Assembly: GCA_002964805.2 (NCBI GenBank)
Contig: PUDQ02000001.1
Span: 6,968,001-7,032,000, forward strand
Length of the DNA stretch: 64,000 bases
Origin: Trametes villosa
Lineage: Eukaryota; Basidiomycota; Agaricomycetes; Polyporales; Polyporaceae
Direction: 5' to 3'
Below the pieces are notes generated by a model. That model was not told the origin of the DNA. It was given only the letters and a program-made list of their open reading frames with translations, and did no database searches. Positions 32,273 to 41,628 of the stretch are shown piece by piece. Every line of letters starts with the position of its first letter. Position 1 is the stretch's first letter. Made by a program: the position numbers and the translations under genes.

Positions 32273-34651
32273 CTACTCAGCGCGCGACGCGCCGGAACCC
32301 GACGGCTCCCCTGCGTTGGACGACGCGGCCTCAGCGGCGAGAAGCGGGAGGGGGCCGGCCATGTCGTCAGTCCACGTCGGGCTGTACACCATTCCGAGCC
32401 TCTCCATCGTCACCACGCGCATGGCCTGCATCGCGGACGCGTAGCCAACGATGTGGGCGTCGGCGGCGAGCGAGGCGTCGCGGTGCGCGGCGCGGACCAG
32501 CGAGGACCCAGCAGGGAGAGGCTTGAGCGGCTCGGATGGCTTGCCATCGCGCTGAGCGCGCAAGTGGGCGCGTGCGGCTTGGCCAATCTGCGCAAGGAGG
32601 TTGTCGACGATGGCGTCGATCGTGGCGTCGCTGAGGGCGCAGGACTGGAGCGCGGAGGTGAGGAGGGAGACGTCGGGAGCGGCGCGAGAACCACGACCGG
32701 GCGCGCTGGCGGCACCGGAAGCAACAGACGCGGCGCGCGAGGGGTCCCGCGAGATCTACAAGGCGGTTTAGCAAGATGGCAGCGAAGCGAAACGCGACTA
32801 CTCGCCTCGACATGAGACAAGACAGCGCGCGCGTGGCGGGGAACAGCACTGGCGCGCTGCGAAGAGCTGTCCGCGAGCGGGTTGGGCGAGGGCGGCGCCG
32901 GGGAATCGTCCTCCTCCTCGTCGATCTCGGTGACGTGACTTACCCGGTCGTCGTCCGAGCGCGCGGCGGCTTCAGTATCGTCGTCGGCAGTCTCGTCGTC
33001 CTCCTCCTCGACCTCGTCCTGCCACTCGTCGTCGTCGTCGTCCGCGGGCGGGGGTGCAGGCCCGCGCTTGCGGGCGCTCGAGCCGCTGGCCTTGCGCTCG
33101 CGCACCGACGGAGCGTCCGCGTCCACGGTGGCGGCCACCTCCTGGATGAACGCGTCGCGCTCTTCTACCGCCCACTTCGGGACGGGCAGCCGCAAGCGGT
33201 TGAGCAGGATCAACAGGATCGTGCCGTCCGGGCGGATGGCTGTAGATGCGGTCAGCAAGGCGGGCGAAAGGGGCGAGAGCGGACGCGATACGCACCCCGA
33301 GTGAAGCCCTTATCGTCGTACCACGCCGCATAGCGGGTGGAAGTGGGGAGGCCGGACTTCGCGGCGAGCACGTCGTTGATCAGGCACGCCTGCTTCTGGT
33401 ACACGCAGCGCATGCACTTCTTGAACCCGCGGCGGAGGTCGCACTTGCCCTTGCCCACACACAAAGCGCACTGCGGGAGGATGGTCAGCGCGCAGACGCG
33501 AGTCGAGCAGAAGGGCGTACCGCGGTGCCCTTGGGCGGGAAGTAGACGTTGACGGGAGGGAAACGCGGCGGGGTTAGCTTGTTCTTCCTCAACGCCATCT
33601 TCTGCTCGGCGTTGAGGGAGTCGATGCGAACCCCACACTCCACCTCCTCCAGGACCCACTCTTCCTCGTCGGCCGGCTTGGCCTTTCCTTTGCCCTTAGC
33701 GCGCGAGCGCGTCCGGCGAGCCTTCGGCGTGGCGGGCTCCTTCTTCGCGGCGGTGGATCGACGTGTGCGCCGCGGAGTGGGGGCGGCGGGCTCCTCGCCC
33801 GCGTCTTCGTCGGCCTGCTCGCTGGAGAGCTCGATCACGTCGGGTTCGGCGATCGCAGTGGCGCGCTTTTTCGGCGCTGGCTTCCTCTCTGCGGCCGGCT
33901 TCACGGGTTCGGGCGAAGAGTTGCCGCGCTTGCGCTTCGTACCCTCGGACGGTCCAGCGGTGGTGGAGGCGGCTGGCGTGGCCTTCGGAGCGCGCGGAGC
34001 CGACGCGCTACTGGCGGACTGAGCCGCCTGTCGCAAGTCGAGGGTCGCAATCGGCGGGATGAGGTCCGCGTCACGCGGGCGGTAGCCCGGCGTAGTACCA
34101 GGGCGCCGAGGGCGAGGGATGCTCGATGCAGCGGGCGCGGGCGGCGCAGCGGGAGCGGGAGGCGGAGCGAGGGCGGGAGCGGGTGCTGGGGGCGCAATGG
34201 AAGCGGGCGTGCCGGACACGTCGGCCACGCTTGCCTGAGGCGGACCGTCAGGGTAGCGGCGGAGGTACGCGGCGCGGTAGAGCGGGTCTGTCCAGACCGT
34301 CCCCAAGTTGACGGAGCCCGTCGCGCCCTCCGCGAAGCGCCAGGTGCGCGCCACCAGGTCGCCCAGGAGCGGGAGGACGAGGCGCTCCGAAGAACCATTA
34401 TTCACGATGGCGCGCTGAAGGGTCACGCGGGTCAGCGAAGCGTGTGGAGCGGCCGAGACAGGACTCACCGCGATGCTGACCGCCTCCGACGCGTAGAAGC
34501 GGAAGGCGGCGGCGGGCGCGCTGGGGAGCGGACACTCGTTGAGGATATGCTGGTCCAAGCGCTGGACCAGCTGCTCGTTAGCGGCAGCGGCGTCATTCCG
34601 AGCAGCGGGGGTGACCAGGGACTGGGAGGCGGTGGGATTGCTAGGATCCAT
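32273..34651 (-). CDS. Retrotransposon accessory protein A: Zn2Cys6-like cluster, basic and acidic blocks (antisense)
   Basis: Exons 34651-33521, 33470-33296, 33239-32944 and 32755-32273. Introns of 50, 56 and 188 nt have good donors (GTACGC, GTGCGT, GTAAGT) and branch sites (GCTGACC; GCTGACC; GCTAAACC). Product about 694 aa starting MDPSNPTASQ. After a Pro/Ala-rich region come nuclear-type basic stretches (KRKRGN; RRTRRSTAAKK; RTRSRAKGKGK). The exon 2 protein has six cysteines spaced C-x2-C-x5-C-x8-C-x2-C-x6-C (CALCVGKGKC to YQKQAC), close to a fungal Zn2Cys6 cluster. Acidic Asp/Glu tracts and a helical C-terminal domain (MQAMRVVTMERLGMVYSPTW) follow. I infer a nuclear, possibly DNA-binding protein. 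The third intron is the least certain because its frame stays open and acidic. Confidence 0.7.
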
Positions 34652-35112
34652 GGCGGAGGGCGCAGGGAGGAGTGGAACGAGCAGAGGCAAGCAAGAGAGG
34701 AGAAGAGGGGCGACGACGAGCACCGAAGGACGCTGCCCCTTATGCGCGCGCAGGCCGCGCGCGCTGCACGACCCTTACGGGGCCGCGCGCGGACCCTAGC
34801 CTCAAGGCGCGCGGCCTGGAACAAGAAGCCTCACGGACGGCGATCTATGACGCGCGGCGAAGTAGAAGTTCGGCGCTCGCGGCACAGGCGGCCCGACGCG
34901 ACCCTGCGTACTCCCGTGGCGGTGTACACGCGGTCACGAGAGCGTGCGAAGCAGACAAGGACGAGCACCTGCCCGCGGGACGCGTCCGCGGGCTCGCGGG
35001 CTTCTCCCGCGGCGTGCGGGATTCAGTCTCGCAGGGATCGCGTCGATCTGACGTGCTACCGGGCGCAAATACAGCACGTACTACCAGCGGTTCTACCTTC
35101 TCCCTACTCCCT
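34652..35112. other. Promoter region of accessory gene A
   Basis: 461 bp between accessory B stop and accessory A start. On the minus strand a GCATAAGG lies about 90 bp before the ATG of A. The long plus-strand ORFs through here are antisense shadows with no domain. Confidence 0.4.
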
Positions 35113-35934
35113 TCAGTCCTCGGGCGCTTCGGGCCTCTCGCGAGCAAGCAATACCGCCGGGATCGTCTCCGGGTCCGCGCCCATCGGGAGCGGGGTGTAA
35201 CCGACGAAGAGATCCGCGAGGTCGGCTGGCAGCGCTTCCGCGGAGGGAGTTCCGCGCGCGGCACGCGGACTACGGGGAGGCAAGGGCGGAGACTCCAGCG
35301 GGGGAATCGACTCGGACGAGGTTATCGGGCGACCGGAAAAGTCGAGCGGGACGATGCCGGCGTGGTGGATGGCTTCGCGCGTGCGAACGTTATCGCGCTG
35401 GAGGGCGGCGAGCTGAGCGAAGATGCGCTGGATGGAGGGGAGCAGGAAGGTAGCGTCGACACCGCTCCGGATGACGACTCGACGCGCTGCCGCGGCGCGC
35501 TCCAGGAGTGCGAGGAGTTCTCGCTGTTCGAAAAGAGCGGCCTCGCGCTCGCGGTCCAAGGCAACCCAGGCGAAGCGGCTCCGAAAGTACGCGAGGGCGG
35601 ATGGAGGCGCGGCGGGACCGCGTAGGATGCCCTCAACGCGGTCGGTGGCGTCGCGGAGGTGGTACGAAGTCAGCTCGAGCGGCATCGCGAGTTCCTGAGG
35701 CAAGGTTAGCACCCATGAGTGGCGGCGGCGACGGCGAGGGCTACTCCACCGGGTACGAACGGAGGCCTCTAAGAACCGGTCTAGGGCGGCTTCCCATTCG
35801 ACAGGGTCGACGTCGGCGCGGCGCGTCAGGGCTTCGAGCGCACGCGAGGTTCGCTCGAGCTGGGCGATGGAGAACGGGATGGCAGCAGCTTGGAGCGCGC
35901 GGATGTCGTCGCGCAGGAGCGGGAGAGCACTCAT
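35113..35934 (-). CDS. Retrotransposon accessory protein B: helical protein (antisense)
   Basis: Start chosen at MSALPLLRDDIRALQAAA because it aligns with the start of accessory C; an upstream ATG at 36033 would add 33 residues of low-complexity sequence. Unspliced product 273 aa. A 66-nt in-frame segment (GTTCGT, GTGCTAACC, TTGCCTCAG; about 35692-35757) encodes an Arg run and may be an intron, giving 251 aa. Mostly alpha-helical by composition: QLERTSRALEALTRR; WEAALDRFLE; a long E/R/A/L helix from ALDREREAALFEQREL; then a proline-rich C-terminus. No known domain and no membrane segment. Related in layout to accessory C next door. Confidence 0.6.
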   Translation of the reverse strand: MSALPLLRDDIRALQAAAIPFSIAQLERTSRALEALTRRADVDPVEWEAALDRFLEASVRTRWSSPRRRRRHSWVLTLPQELAMPLELTSYHLRDATDRVEGILRGPAAPPSALAYFRSRFAWVALDREREAALFEQRELLALLERAAAARRVVIRSGVDATFLLPSIQRIFAQLAALQRDNVRTREAIHHAGIVPLDFSGRPITSSESIPPLESPPLPPRSPRAARGTPSAEALPADLADLFVGYTPLPMGADPETIPAVLLARERPEAPED

Positions 35935-36172
35935 GGTTGGCGAGTCGACCGGCGCGAGTCGAGCACCTCGCGATCTTAAGGGTCTCGCTAGCGGTGACGT
36001 CGGAGGCGTCGCGCTTTGTTCACCCGCTGACAAGATCTATTGGGACATCGATACATCGCTCCTCGTGGCCCGAACCCTCTACCCAGCTTCGCGTCTCCTT
36101 CACCCGGTGCGGCGGCCCTCCTCCCAGGCCCTCCTCGTATTCACCGCGGTTATGGCGGGCCTGCGGTCGTCT

Positions 36173-36857
36173 TCAAGCGAAGCCGCCGTTCTCGTAGGCC
36201 TCCAGATCTGGTAGCCCGTACCAGATATCAGAACCGCGACGCGGGACGAGGCTAGCGAGTGCGGGCGCACCGGCGGCGGCGCGCGCGGCAGCGTCGTTAG
36301 TCGCCTCTGCGAGGGCCCCCAGTTCGCGCCGAATAGTTCGCAGGTGTTGGCGCACGGAAGCTTCGACGTCGGTAGCGCGTGCGAGCGCGAGTGCGCCTTC
36401 GGCGCCCGCACGGGTGAAGGCGTGGCGGGCGGCCAGCACGCGAGCGAGTTGGACCTCTAGGCGCATCTGCGCGGCCTCCGCGACACGGGTTTCGATCTCC
36501 CTACGGACGGACGCCAGCCGCTCCAGGAAGTACGGTCGCAGGCCAGCATCCGTCGTTTGGGCTCCCACCGCGCGCTCGATCCGCGCGAGGAGGGGCGTGA
36601 GGCGAGCGTCACCGTCCGTCACGATCAAGTACGACTCCTGCACCTTGTCAGGCTGAGTTCACGAGCAGCGCGCGACGACTCACGGTCGCGAAGATGGTCT
36701 CCTTCAGCGCGGCGTACCAGTCCTCCTGGCTGAACGACATCGCATCCTCCATCTCCTCAAGGTTCGCGGTCTGCCGCTCGAGCTGCTGCAAGGCAAGCGG
36801 TTGGGCTTCCTCGCGGAGCGTGGCGACGGCGTCTTCGGTAGCGCGGAGTCCGTTCAT
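36173..36857 (-). CDS. Retrotransposon accessory protein C: helical protein, relative of B (antisense)
   Basis: Exon 1 is 36857-36684 and exon 2 is 36643-36173; the 40-nt intron (GTGAGT, GCCTGAC, AAG) is short but phase-consistent. Product about 214 aa starting MNGLRATEDAVATLREEAQ. Shares with accessory B the order: helix ending QQLERQTANLEEM, a W-containing motif (EDWYAALK in C, VE-WEAALD in B), a PYF/AYF motif before a long E/R-rich helix, and a second helix with R-LG/QLAAL. A TATTTAAG at about 36905-36912 lies some 50 bp before the ATG, suggesting its own promoter. Function unknown; no enzymatic motif or membrane segment. Confidence 0.6.
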
Positions 36858-36904
36858 GGCGTACAAGAGCTGAAGATCACGGCGCGCCTCCAGTACGCGG
36901 AATC

Positions 36905-36912
36905 CTTAAATA
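36905..36912 (-). promoter_or_regulatory. TATA-like box of accessory gene C
   Basis: TATTTAAG on the minus strand about 50 bp before the accessory C start, just inside the 3' LTR and polypurine tract. Confidence 0.35.
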
Positions 36913-36942
36913 CGCCGCGGCGCGGACGCGATCGCATCGATA

Positions 36943-36978
36943 GCGACCGAGGACGGTCGGGATTTCAGCGAGGGGGAG
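36943..36978 (+). repeat. 3' copy of the 36-bp duplicated block with polypurine tract
   Basis: Matches 30182-30217 at 34 of 36 positions. Its right end, GCGAGGGGGAGA (36968-36979), abuts the 3' LTR and is the likely polypurine tract for plus-strand priming. Confidence 0.65.
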
Positions 36979-36979
36979 A

Positions 36980-37737
36980 TGATGCGCACGGTGCCACTCT
37001 GACCCCAGGATCCTTCTCCAGGCCTCTACGCTCGGCGCACCGCGCGTTATGCACGCGCTCGCGGAAGGGCGCGCGTCCCTCCCCTCAGGTATCCCAAGGG
37101 CGCGGTGGTTCCGCTCGCGACGGGCCCGGAGGCTTCGCGCGCGTTGAGCGGGACTATCGGCCGAGCGGGCGGAGCGCGAGTCATCGCCAAGGGCGGGCGC
37201 AGCACGCGGGCAGCCTTATCGGGTGCGGCCGCCAATCGTTGGGCGGGCATTCGCGAGCGCGCGTGGACTCGCGCGCGGCGGGGCCGCTGTCCTCGCGGTT
37301 CGCGGCGCGGGCCTCCGAAGGGGTTCTGGATCCTTTCGCTGGTCTAGGCTTGGTAGCTACGATTCATCCATGTACCTACGCGCCCCGGGCGCCAGAGCAT
37401 CCAGATTCCTTTCCCCCTCACCCTCAGGAGCTCAATTGCGTCTGCGTCCCCTCTGCGAATAGCGTCCTGCGTTGCGTTGCGTTGCGTTGCGAACTGCGCC
37501 CCTGCGTCTTCCCTAGCGTTCCCGCTTGCGCTCTCACTGCGAAGCCTACCCGCCAGCGCTCCGCGTACGCGTTGCGAGCCGCGCGAGACTTGCCAGCGCA
37601 TCGCGCTTTCGCCGCAAGGGCACCCCGACTCGAACCTCGCTCCTCCTCCGCTTCGCGCTTAGCTTCCCTACAGGCCTCGTCCTCCGAAGGCCCTCGGCCT
37701 GTCTCTGGTTGCCCCTAGGGGATAGTTGAGTGCATCA
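36980..37737 (+). repeat. 3' long terminal repeat
   Basis: 758 bp, begins TGATGCGCACGG and ends GAGTGCATCA, about 97 percent identical to the 5' LTR by eye. Confidence 0.92.
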
Positions 37738-37741
37738 GCGG
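37738..37741. repeat. Target site duplication, right
   Basis: GCGG directly after the 3' LTR, matching 24075-24078. Confidence 0.6.
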
Positions 37742-38309
37742 AGCCTCGTGATCGTCCTCGGCGGCATCTGCGCCATCGGGGTCGGGGACGGGGTACGCGG
37801 GGGAGAGTCCATTCAAGCTAGCAGAGACGGTTGTGTGGGGAGAGAGTCGGGACCAGAGGAGGCGACGAGGTGCTTGCCTGCCGTGCCCCGTCTACTTATT
37901 CCACCGCGTTACGTGCCCGGCTAGTAGCGCTCCCTCTCATGAGTCGTCTCGCCGCGCTGCTCTGAGCTGCTCTCTTCATGCCGTGTCGGCGCGAGTGGGC
38001 GGGCTTCGGGTTTGCGTTTGTTGGACAGTTCCGAGCTCGTTTGTCGCAAGCCTGCCGCACACAGCTTCCCGCCGCGCTGCTTGTTCATGTTTGGTCTCCA
38101 TTCCCTTGATTCCCATTGGCTCACGCCTTCCTCTCGGCTTACTCCGACTCATTTAGGGCAGGTCTTCCGCTCCTCATTCAATGCGCCATGCTCCAGATTA
38201 CATCTCCTTCTCGCGTACGTTATCCATCGCCGACGGCACCCTCTCCGCGCCTTCGCTTCTCGCATCCCGCCCGTGCTTCCCCACCACCAGGCTCGCTTCG
38301 CGTATTTCG
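37742..38309. other. Flank between LTR and orphan gene
   Basis: 568 bp without a gene I can support. It would contain the 3' end of the orphan gene on the minus strand. Confidence 0.35.
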
Positions 38310-38858
38310 TCATTCCATCCCACTCCGGTCCTCCGTTCCGCTTCGTCCGCTGCGGGTCGACAGCGCGCTCGGAGCGCTCGGGGCGCTCGCCGGATGGATT
38401 GTCGTCGTGTCCCAAAATACGACCGCGTCCGGTTCCATCGGGATCTGCCGTTCCGCTACCGACGGCTTGACCACCAGCCGCACGGCCCTCGACCACAGGC
38501 TCGTCCGCACGGTCGTCCCCTCGAGGTGTTGGACCGCCACAAACGCATACGTAATCGGCGATCCCCGGACTTCGTTCTTCACCACGAACTCGGTGATTGT
38601 CGCATCCGTCGCCCTAGTCCGAACCACTCTCCCTTCCACTCCGGGATCGGCTACAGTGTAGTGCGGAGTGCGCCTTCCGTCGACAGGGGGGAATAGGGCA
38701 TCGCACGAGTGGAGGGATGTAATCTTGACCCTTTGGCCCACACGGATCGGTTTTTTGGGGGTGATTGGGACATCGTAGAGGGCAACAGTGGCGAGAGGGT
38801 CCAGGAGGTCATCAGCCCGAAAGGAGACCCGTTCTCTGGCTAGGAGGATGTTGGGCAT
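38310..38858 (-). CDS. Hypothetical protein beside the retrotransposon
   Basis: Single open frame, 182 aa from MPNILLARERVSFRADD. An upstream ATG in frame exists at 39122, but the MPNILL start has a TTTATAAGG box about 35-45 bp before it. The middle part alternates hydrophobic and polar residues as in a beta-rich domain (PIRVGQRVKITSLH; EGRVVRTRATDATITEFVVK; ITYAFVAVQHLEG), with a Ser/Ala/Pro-rich C-terminus. No intron needed and no family recognised. It may be a lineage-specific gene, or a passenger of another mobile element, since it lies 0.6 kb from the LTR. Confidence 0.5.
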   Translation of the reverse strand: MPNILLARERVSFRADDLLDPLATVALYDVPITPKKPIRVGQRVKITSLHSCDALFPPVDGRRTPHYTVADPGVEGRVVRTRATDATITEFVVKNEVRGSPITYAFVAVQHLEGTTVRTSLWSRAVRLVVKPSVAERQIPMEPDAVVFWDTTTIHPASAPSAPSALSTRSGRSGTEDRSGME

Positions 38859-39818
38859 GCTGGGCTGGGGCTTACAGAGGGGAGGGGCAGCCTTATAAAT
38901 GTTTTTTATGGAGCGCTTAAATAGACGCGTATTGAAAGATCCACGCACGGGCCATGTCCTTGCTCCATACCGCATCGCTTGCGGCATTCCATGTCTTTCT
39001 AGCAGCTCTGCTTCTTCCCAGGCAGTCGCACCCGTCTTATCATCCCGGGGAGGGCTTATTCCGTGAGCATGCGCACTAATATTTCTTAGCACTCCACGCC
39101 TTCCACCACTACCGCCTGCCATACACGCATTTCAAGCTTCATCTCCTTATTCCTAGCAGCCGTCTCAGGACGTTTCCAATCCCACTTCGAACGTACTTCC
39201 TTCACGCGCTCCGCTACCTCATCAGGTGCTCGGAGCATCCAGGCCAACGGTCCGTCGAGCCCAATCTACATCTCTTTCCGTTATCTTATCATTACGTTAG
39301 CGCCCGGTGCCACGTCTCATCGTGTCGCGCCCTTCCGCCCAGGGCGTCGAGGGCCCCCGCTCCTGCTAGATTTACCCCCGCATACTCCTTCCAGAGCTCC
39401 CCTGCGGTCTCAAACTCTCCTCGCCACTTCGGACGCTCCTACTGGAGAGAGATGGGGGGGCATTTCACTCATTCCGACCGTGGGAAAACCCGACCTGCTG
39501 GTGGTTGGTGGAAGAGAAGCCCCCCGCGCCTAGGAATTTGGCACAGGGGTTGCCGCTCCCCATAAGAATCTTAGTACGCGCGCGTCTCTCTTCGACCCGG
39601 TGTCCCGGAGTCGTCCTATCATCTGGTCTGCATTTGTTTTCGGAAGTCAGAACATACTCACCTTCCTCTCTTTTCGTCTTAACAAAACTCACCAACATTG
39701 GCTGTATCACCGGGATACTTCGCGGTATACCCATAACTTACTCTTCCCCGAGTCCACTAGCTTGCAAGCGACGTCGCTCTTGATGCACAAAACATATATT
39801 CCAGTTCAGCCGTAACCT
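38859..39818. other. Intergenic
   Basis: About 1 kb. The first 60 bp hold the TATA box of the orphan gene; the rest has short pyrimidine-rich ORFs without domains. No gene seen. Confidence 0.4.
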
Positions 39819-41126
39819 CTACTTCACAAGAGCAGGGGACAGCGCCTGCAACAGAGCGTAGTTAGTACCGTAGCCTCTGGGACGTCGCGTTGTGCACCCA
39901 CCTTCTTCGTCATCTCGTAGATGCGCTTCTGTCCCGCGAAGAGGATGGCAGCCGTGAGCACGCTCTGTGTAAGCTTGCTCCCTACCCCCTTGTACAAGCC
40001 TTCAATGCCCTCCTCCTTGACGATTGTGAGGATGCCGTCCAGCGCGGATTTGTACCGTTGCGCGCGCGCTTGACCGGATTGTAGGCGGTTCTTCACGACA
40101 CTAATAGAAGCCGGTGAGTCTGCATATAGAGGGCGCTATGAGGGTCGATACTTACATGTAAGGGTATGTTGACGAGGTTGCAACTAACATAATCGTGAGT
40201 ATGCGGACACTTAGACGATATCTTAAGAGCCTGCGTACTGAGCTTCGACAACGCGCCGAGGAAGAAGTAGTCGCGGTCAGTCAGGAGTGCAACCGCGGTC
40301 GCCGCGCCTGCAGCCCTCAGCTTCGCCGTCCGCGACTTGATCAAGAAGTTCTTGAGCTGCTCAAACACGGTGTACTGGATGATCGGGTTGATGACCAGGA
40401 CGAGCGCCGGGCCCAGTCCGCGCCAGAGCGCCGTCAGGCCGTCCTTGCGCAGGATATGCTGCACCGTCTGGAAGAATCCTGGACGCTCCGCCTGCTTGCT
40501 GGGCTCACCGGCGGTACCTGGCGAGGACTCTTCGTTCATGCTGTACACCGCCTGGGTGGTCTGGACGACCCAGATGGGGTTGCTGATGATCGTGGTCGCG
40601 GTGCCCGCGATGAGGCCGACGAGCATGGACTCGAGCGTGCTCAGGCCTTTGCTCCCCGTGCGCGCCTTGAGGACAAGGCCGCGGCTGTGCTCGTAGAAGT
40701 AGTAGTACACTCTGTTCGGGACGCGGTCAGGACGCGCGAGGGAGGGTACGTTCCGAAGCACCGCGTACCCATTCGTAACGGCGACGCCAAGCAAGCTGGA
40801 GCTAAGTCCGCTGTACAAGCCTACAATACCCTCGCGTTTGATGATGTCGAGCACGGCCTCGTAGGTGGTCTGCGTGCGGGGTTGATGCAATGTCCATGTT
40901 CAGACAGGCGCCGGGTGTGTGGTGCAACGCATGCGAAGCGCACCTTCTGCTCCTTCCTGGTCTCTACAGCCGCGCGTGTCGAGAGGAAGATAAGAGGGCT
41001 GCACAAACGCGTCGCTCAGCATACAGACGCGTCAGTGTATGCGGAGGGTACTTGCTATGTCGCGGACATAGCGACGATGCCGCCGGCGGCTCCCGCGAGA
41101 GCGTGGATGAGAGAGTCGCTGGCCAT
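39819..41126 (-). CDS. ANT1: Peroxisomal adenine nucleotide transporter-like mitochondrial-carrier-family protein
   Basis: Seven exons: 41126-41056, 40998-40944, 40869-40769, 40711-40239, 40183-40156, 40100-39902 and 39845-39819. Product 317 aa. The first intron uses a GC donor (GCAAGT) to make MSATYPLIFLSTRAAVETRK. Three carrier repeats are visible with modified signatures YPLIFLSTR, NPIWVVQTTQ and YPYIVVKNRLQSG, the pattern of the Ant1/PMP47/SLC25A17 branch that imports ATP into peroxisomes for fatty-acid activation. Other blocks: GREGIVGLYSGL-like EGIVGLYSGLSSSLLG, NPIIQYTVFEQLKNFL and EGIEGLYKGVGSKLTQSVL. The short last exon encodes ALSPALVK. Exon 5 is only 28 nt. Start MASDSLIHALAGAAGG fits the first helix. 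Confidence 0.88.
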
Positions 41127-41628
41127 GGTGTCGTTCACAGAGTACTGGTGCCGCGAAGAGGAAAGCGAGTGGAAGGTTGCAGCAAGGGATTACAGGGGAC
41201 AAGATTATATGTTTTGGTCGTGGTGAGACTTGGGACGACCGAGCACTCCCATGAGCCGGAGACGACGGCGTATCACATGGGTTGGGGATTCCGGCAACTC
41301 AATCTTAAACGCCGTGCGGGGGTGGCGCGGCAGCCCCGCCACATCGCGACTCGTGCAGCCACATGTCGGCGTCGGACTCAACAGGTCGGAGGAGCCCAGG
41401 TTGGAGGAACTGAGCGTAGACGCAAAGGTAACTACCGTCCGATAACATTGTCACTGAAACGTATAGCATGCGTACACCCTACTGATCAATATACGGAATA
41501 TGCCGGATGGATTTCTACTGCACTTGCGGGATAGTTACATATGATTACACTGCGGTGGACAGCAAAGAGACGCGACGGGAGGACAGTGATTGGGAACGAC
41601 ACGGATAGCACAACACCGCACCACGAAG
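41127..41628. other. Intergenic
   Basis: 502 bp between the carrier start and the stop of the E2 gene; promoter of the former and 3' end of the latter. Nothing else seen. Confidence 0.4.

Larger units (their letters stand above)
24079..37737 (+). mobile_element. Ty3/gypsy-type LTR retrotransposon with antisense accessory genes
   Basis: A 13.7-kb element bounded by two LTRs of about 97 percent identity and a GCGG target duplication. Order on the plus strand: LTR, primer-binding site, gag with zinc knuckle and protease, pol with reverse transcriptase, RNase H and integrase (integrase last, the Ty3/gypsy order). Then about 5 kb holds three genes on the minus strand, then a polypurine tract and the 3' LTR. 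The coding frames are long and open, so the copy looks recently active, apart from the missing gag AUG described below. No chromodomain is seen after the integrase and no envelope-like protein (no signal peptide or membrane helix in the accessory genes). Confidence 0.93.

Noticed and set aside
34442..36214. Long plus-strand ORFs downstream of pol
   Set aside because: They lie opposite accessory genes A-C, have biased composition and no domains; the minus-strand reading has splice signals, paralogy and start contexts.
32273..36857. Accessory genes as an envelope (retrovirus-like) gene
   Set aside because: No signal peptide, membrane helix or cleavage site; one product is nuclear-type with a Zn cluster, the others are soluble helical proteins.
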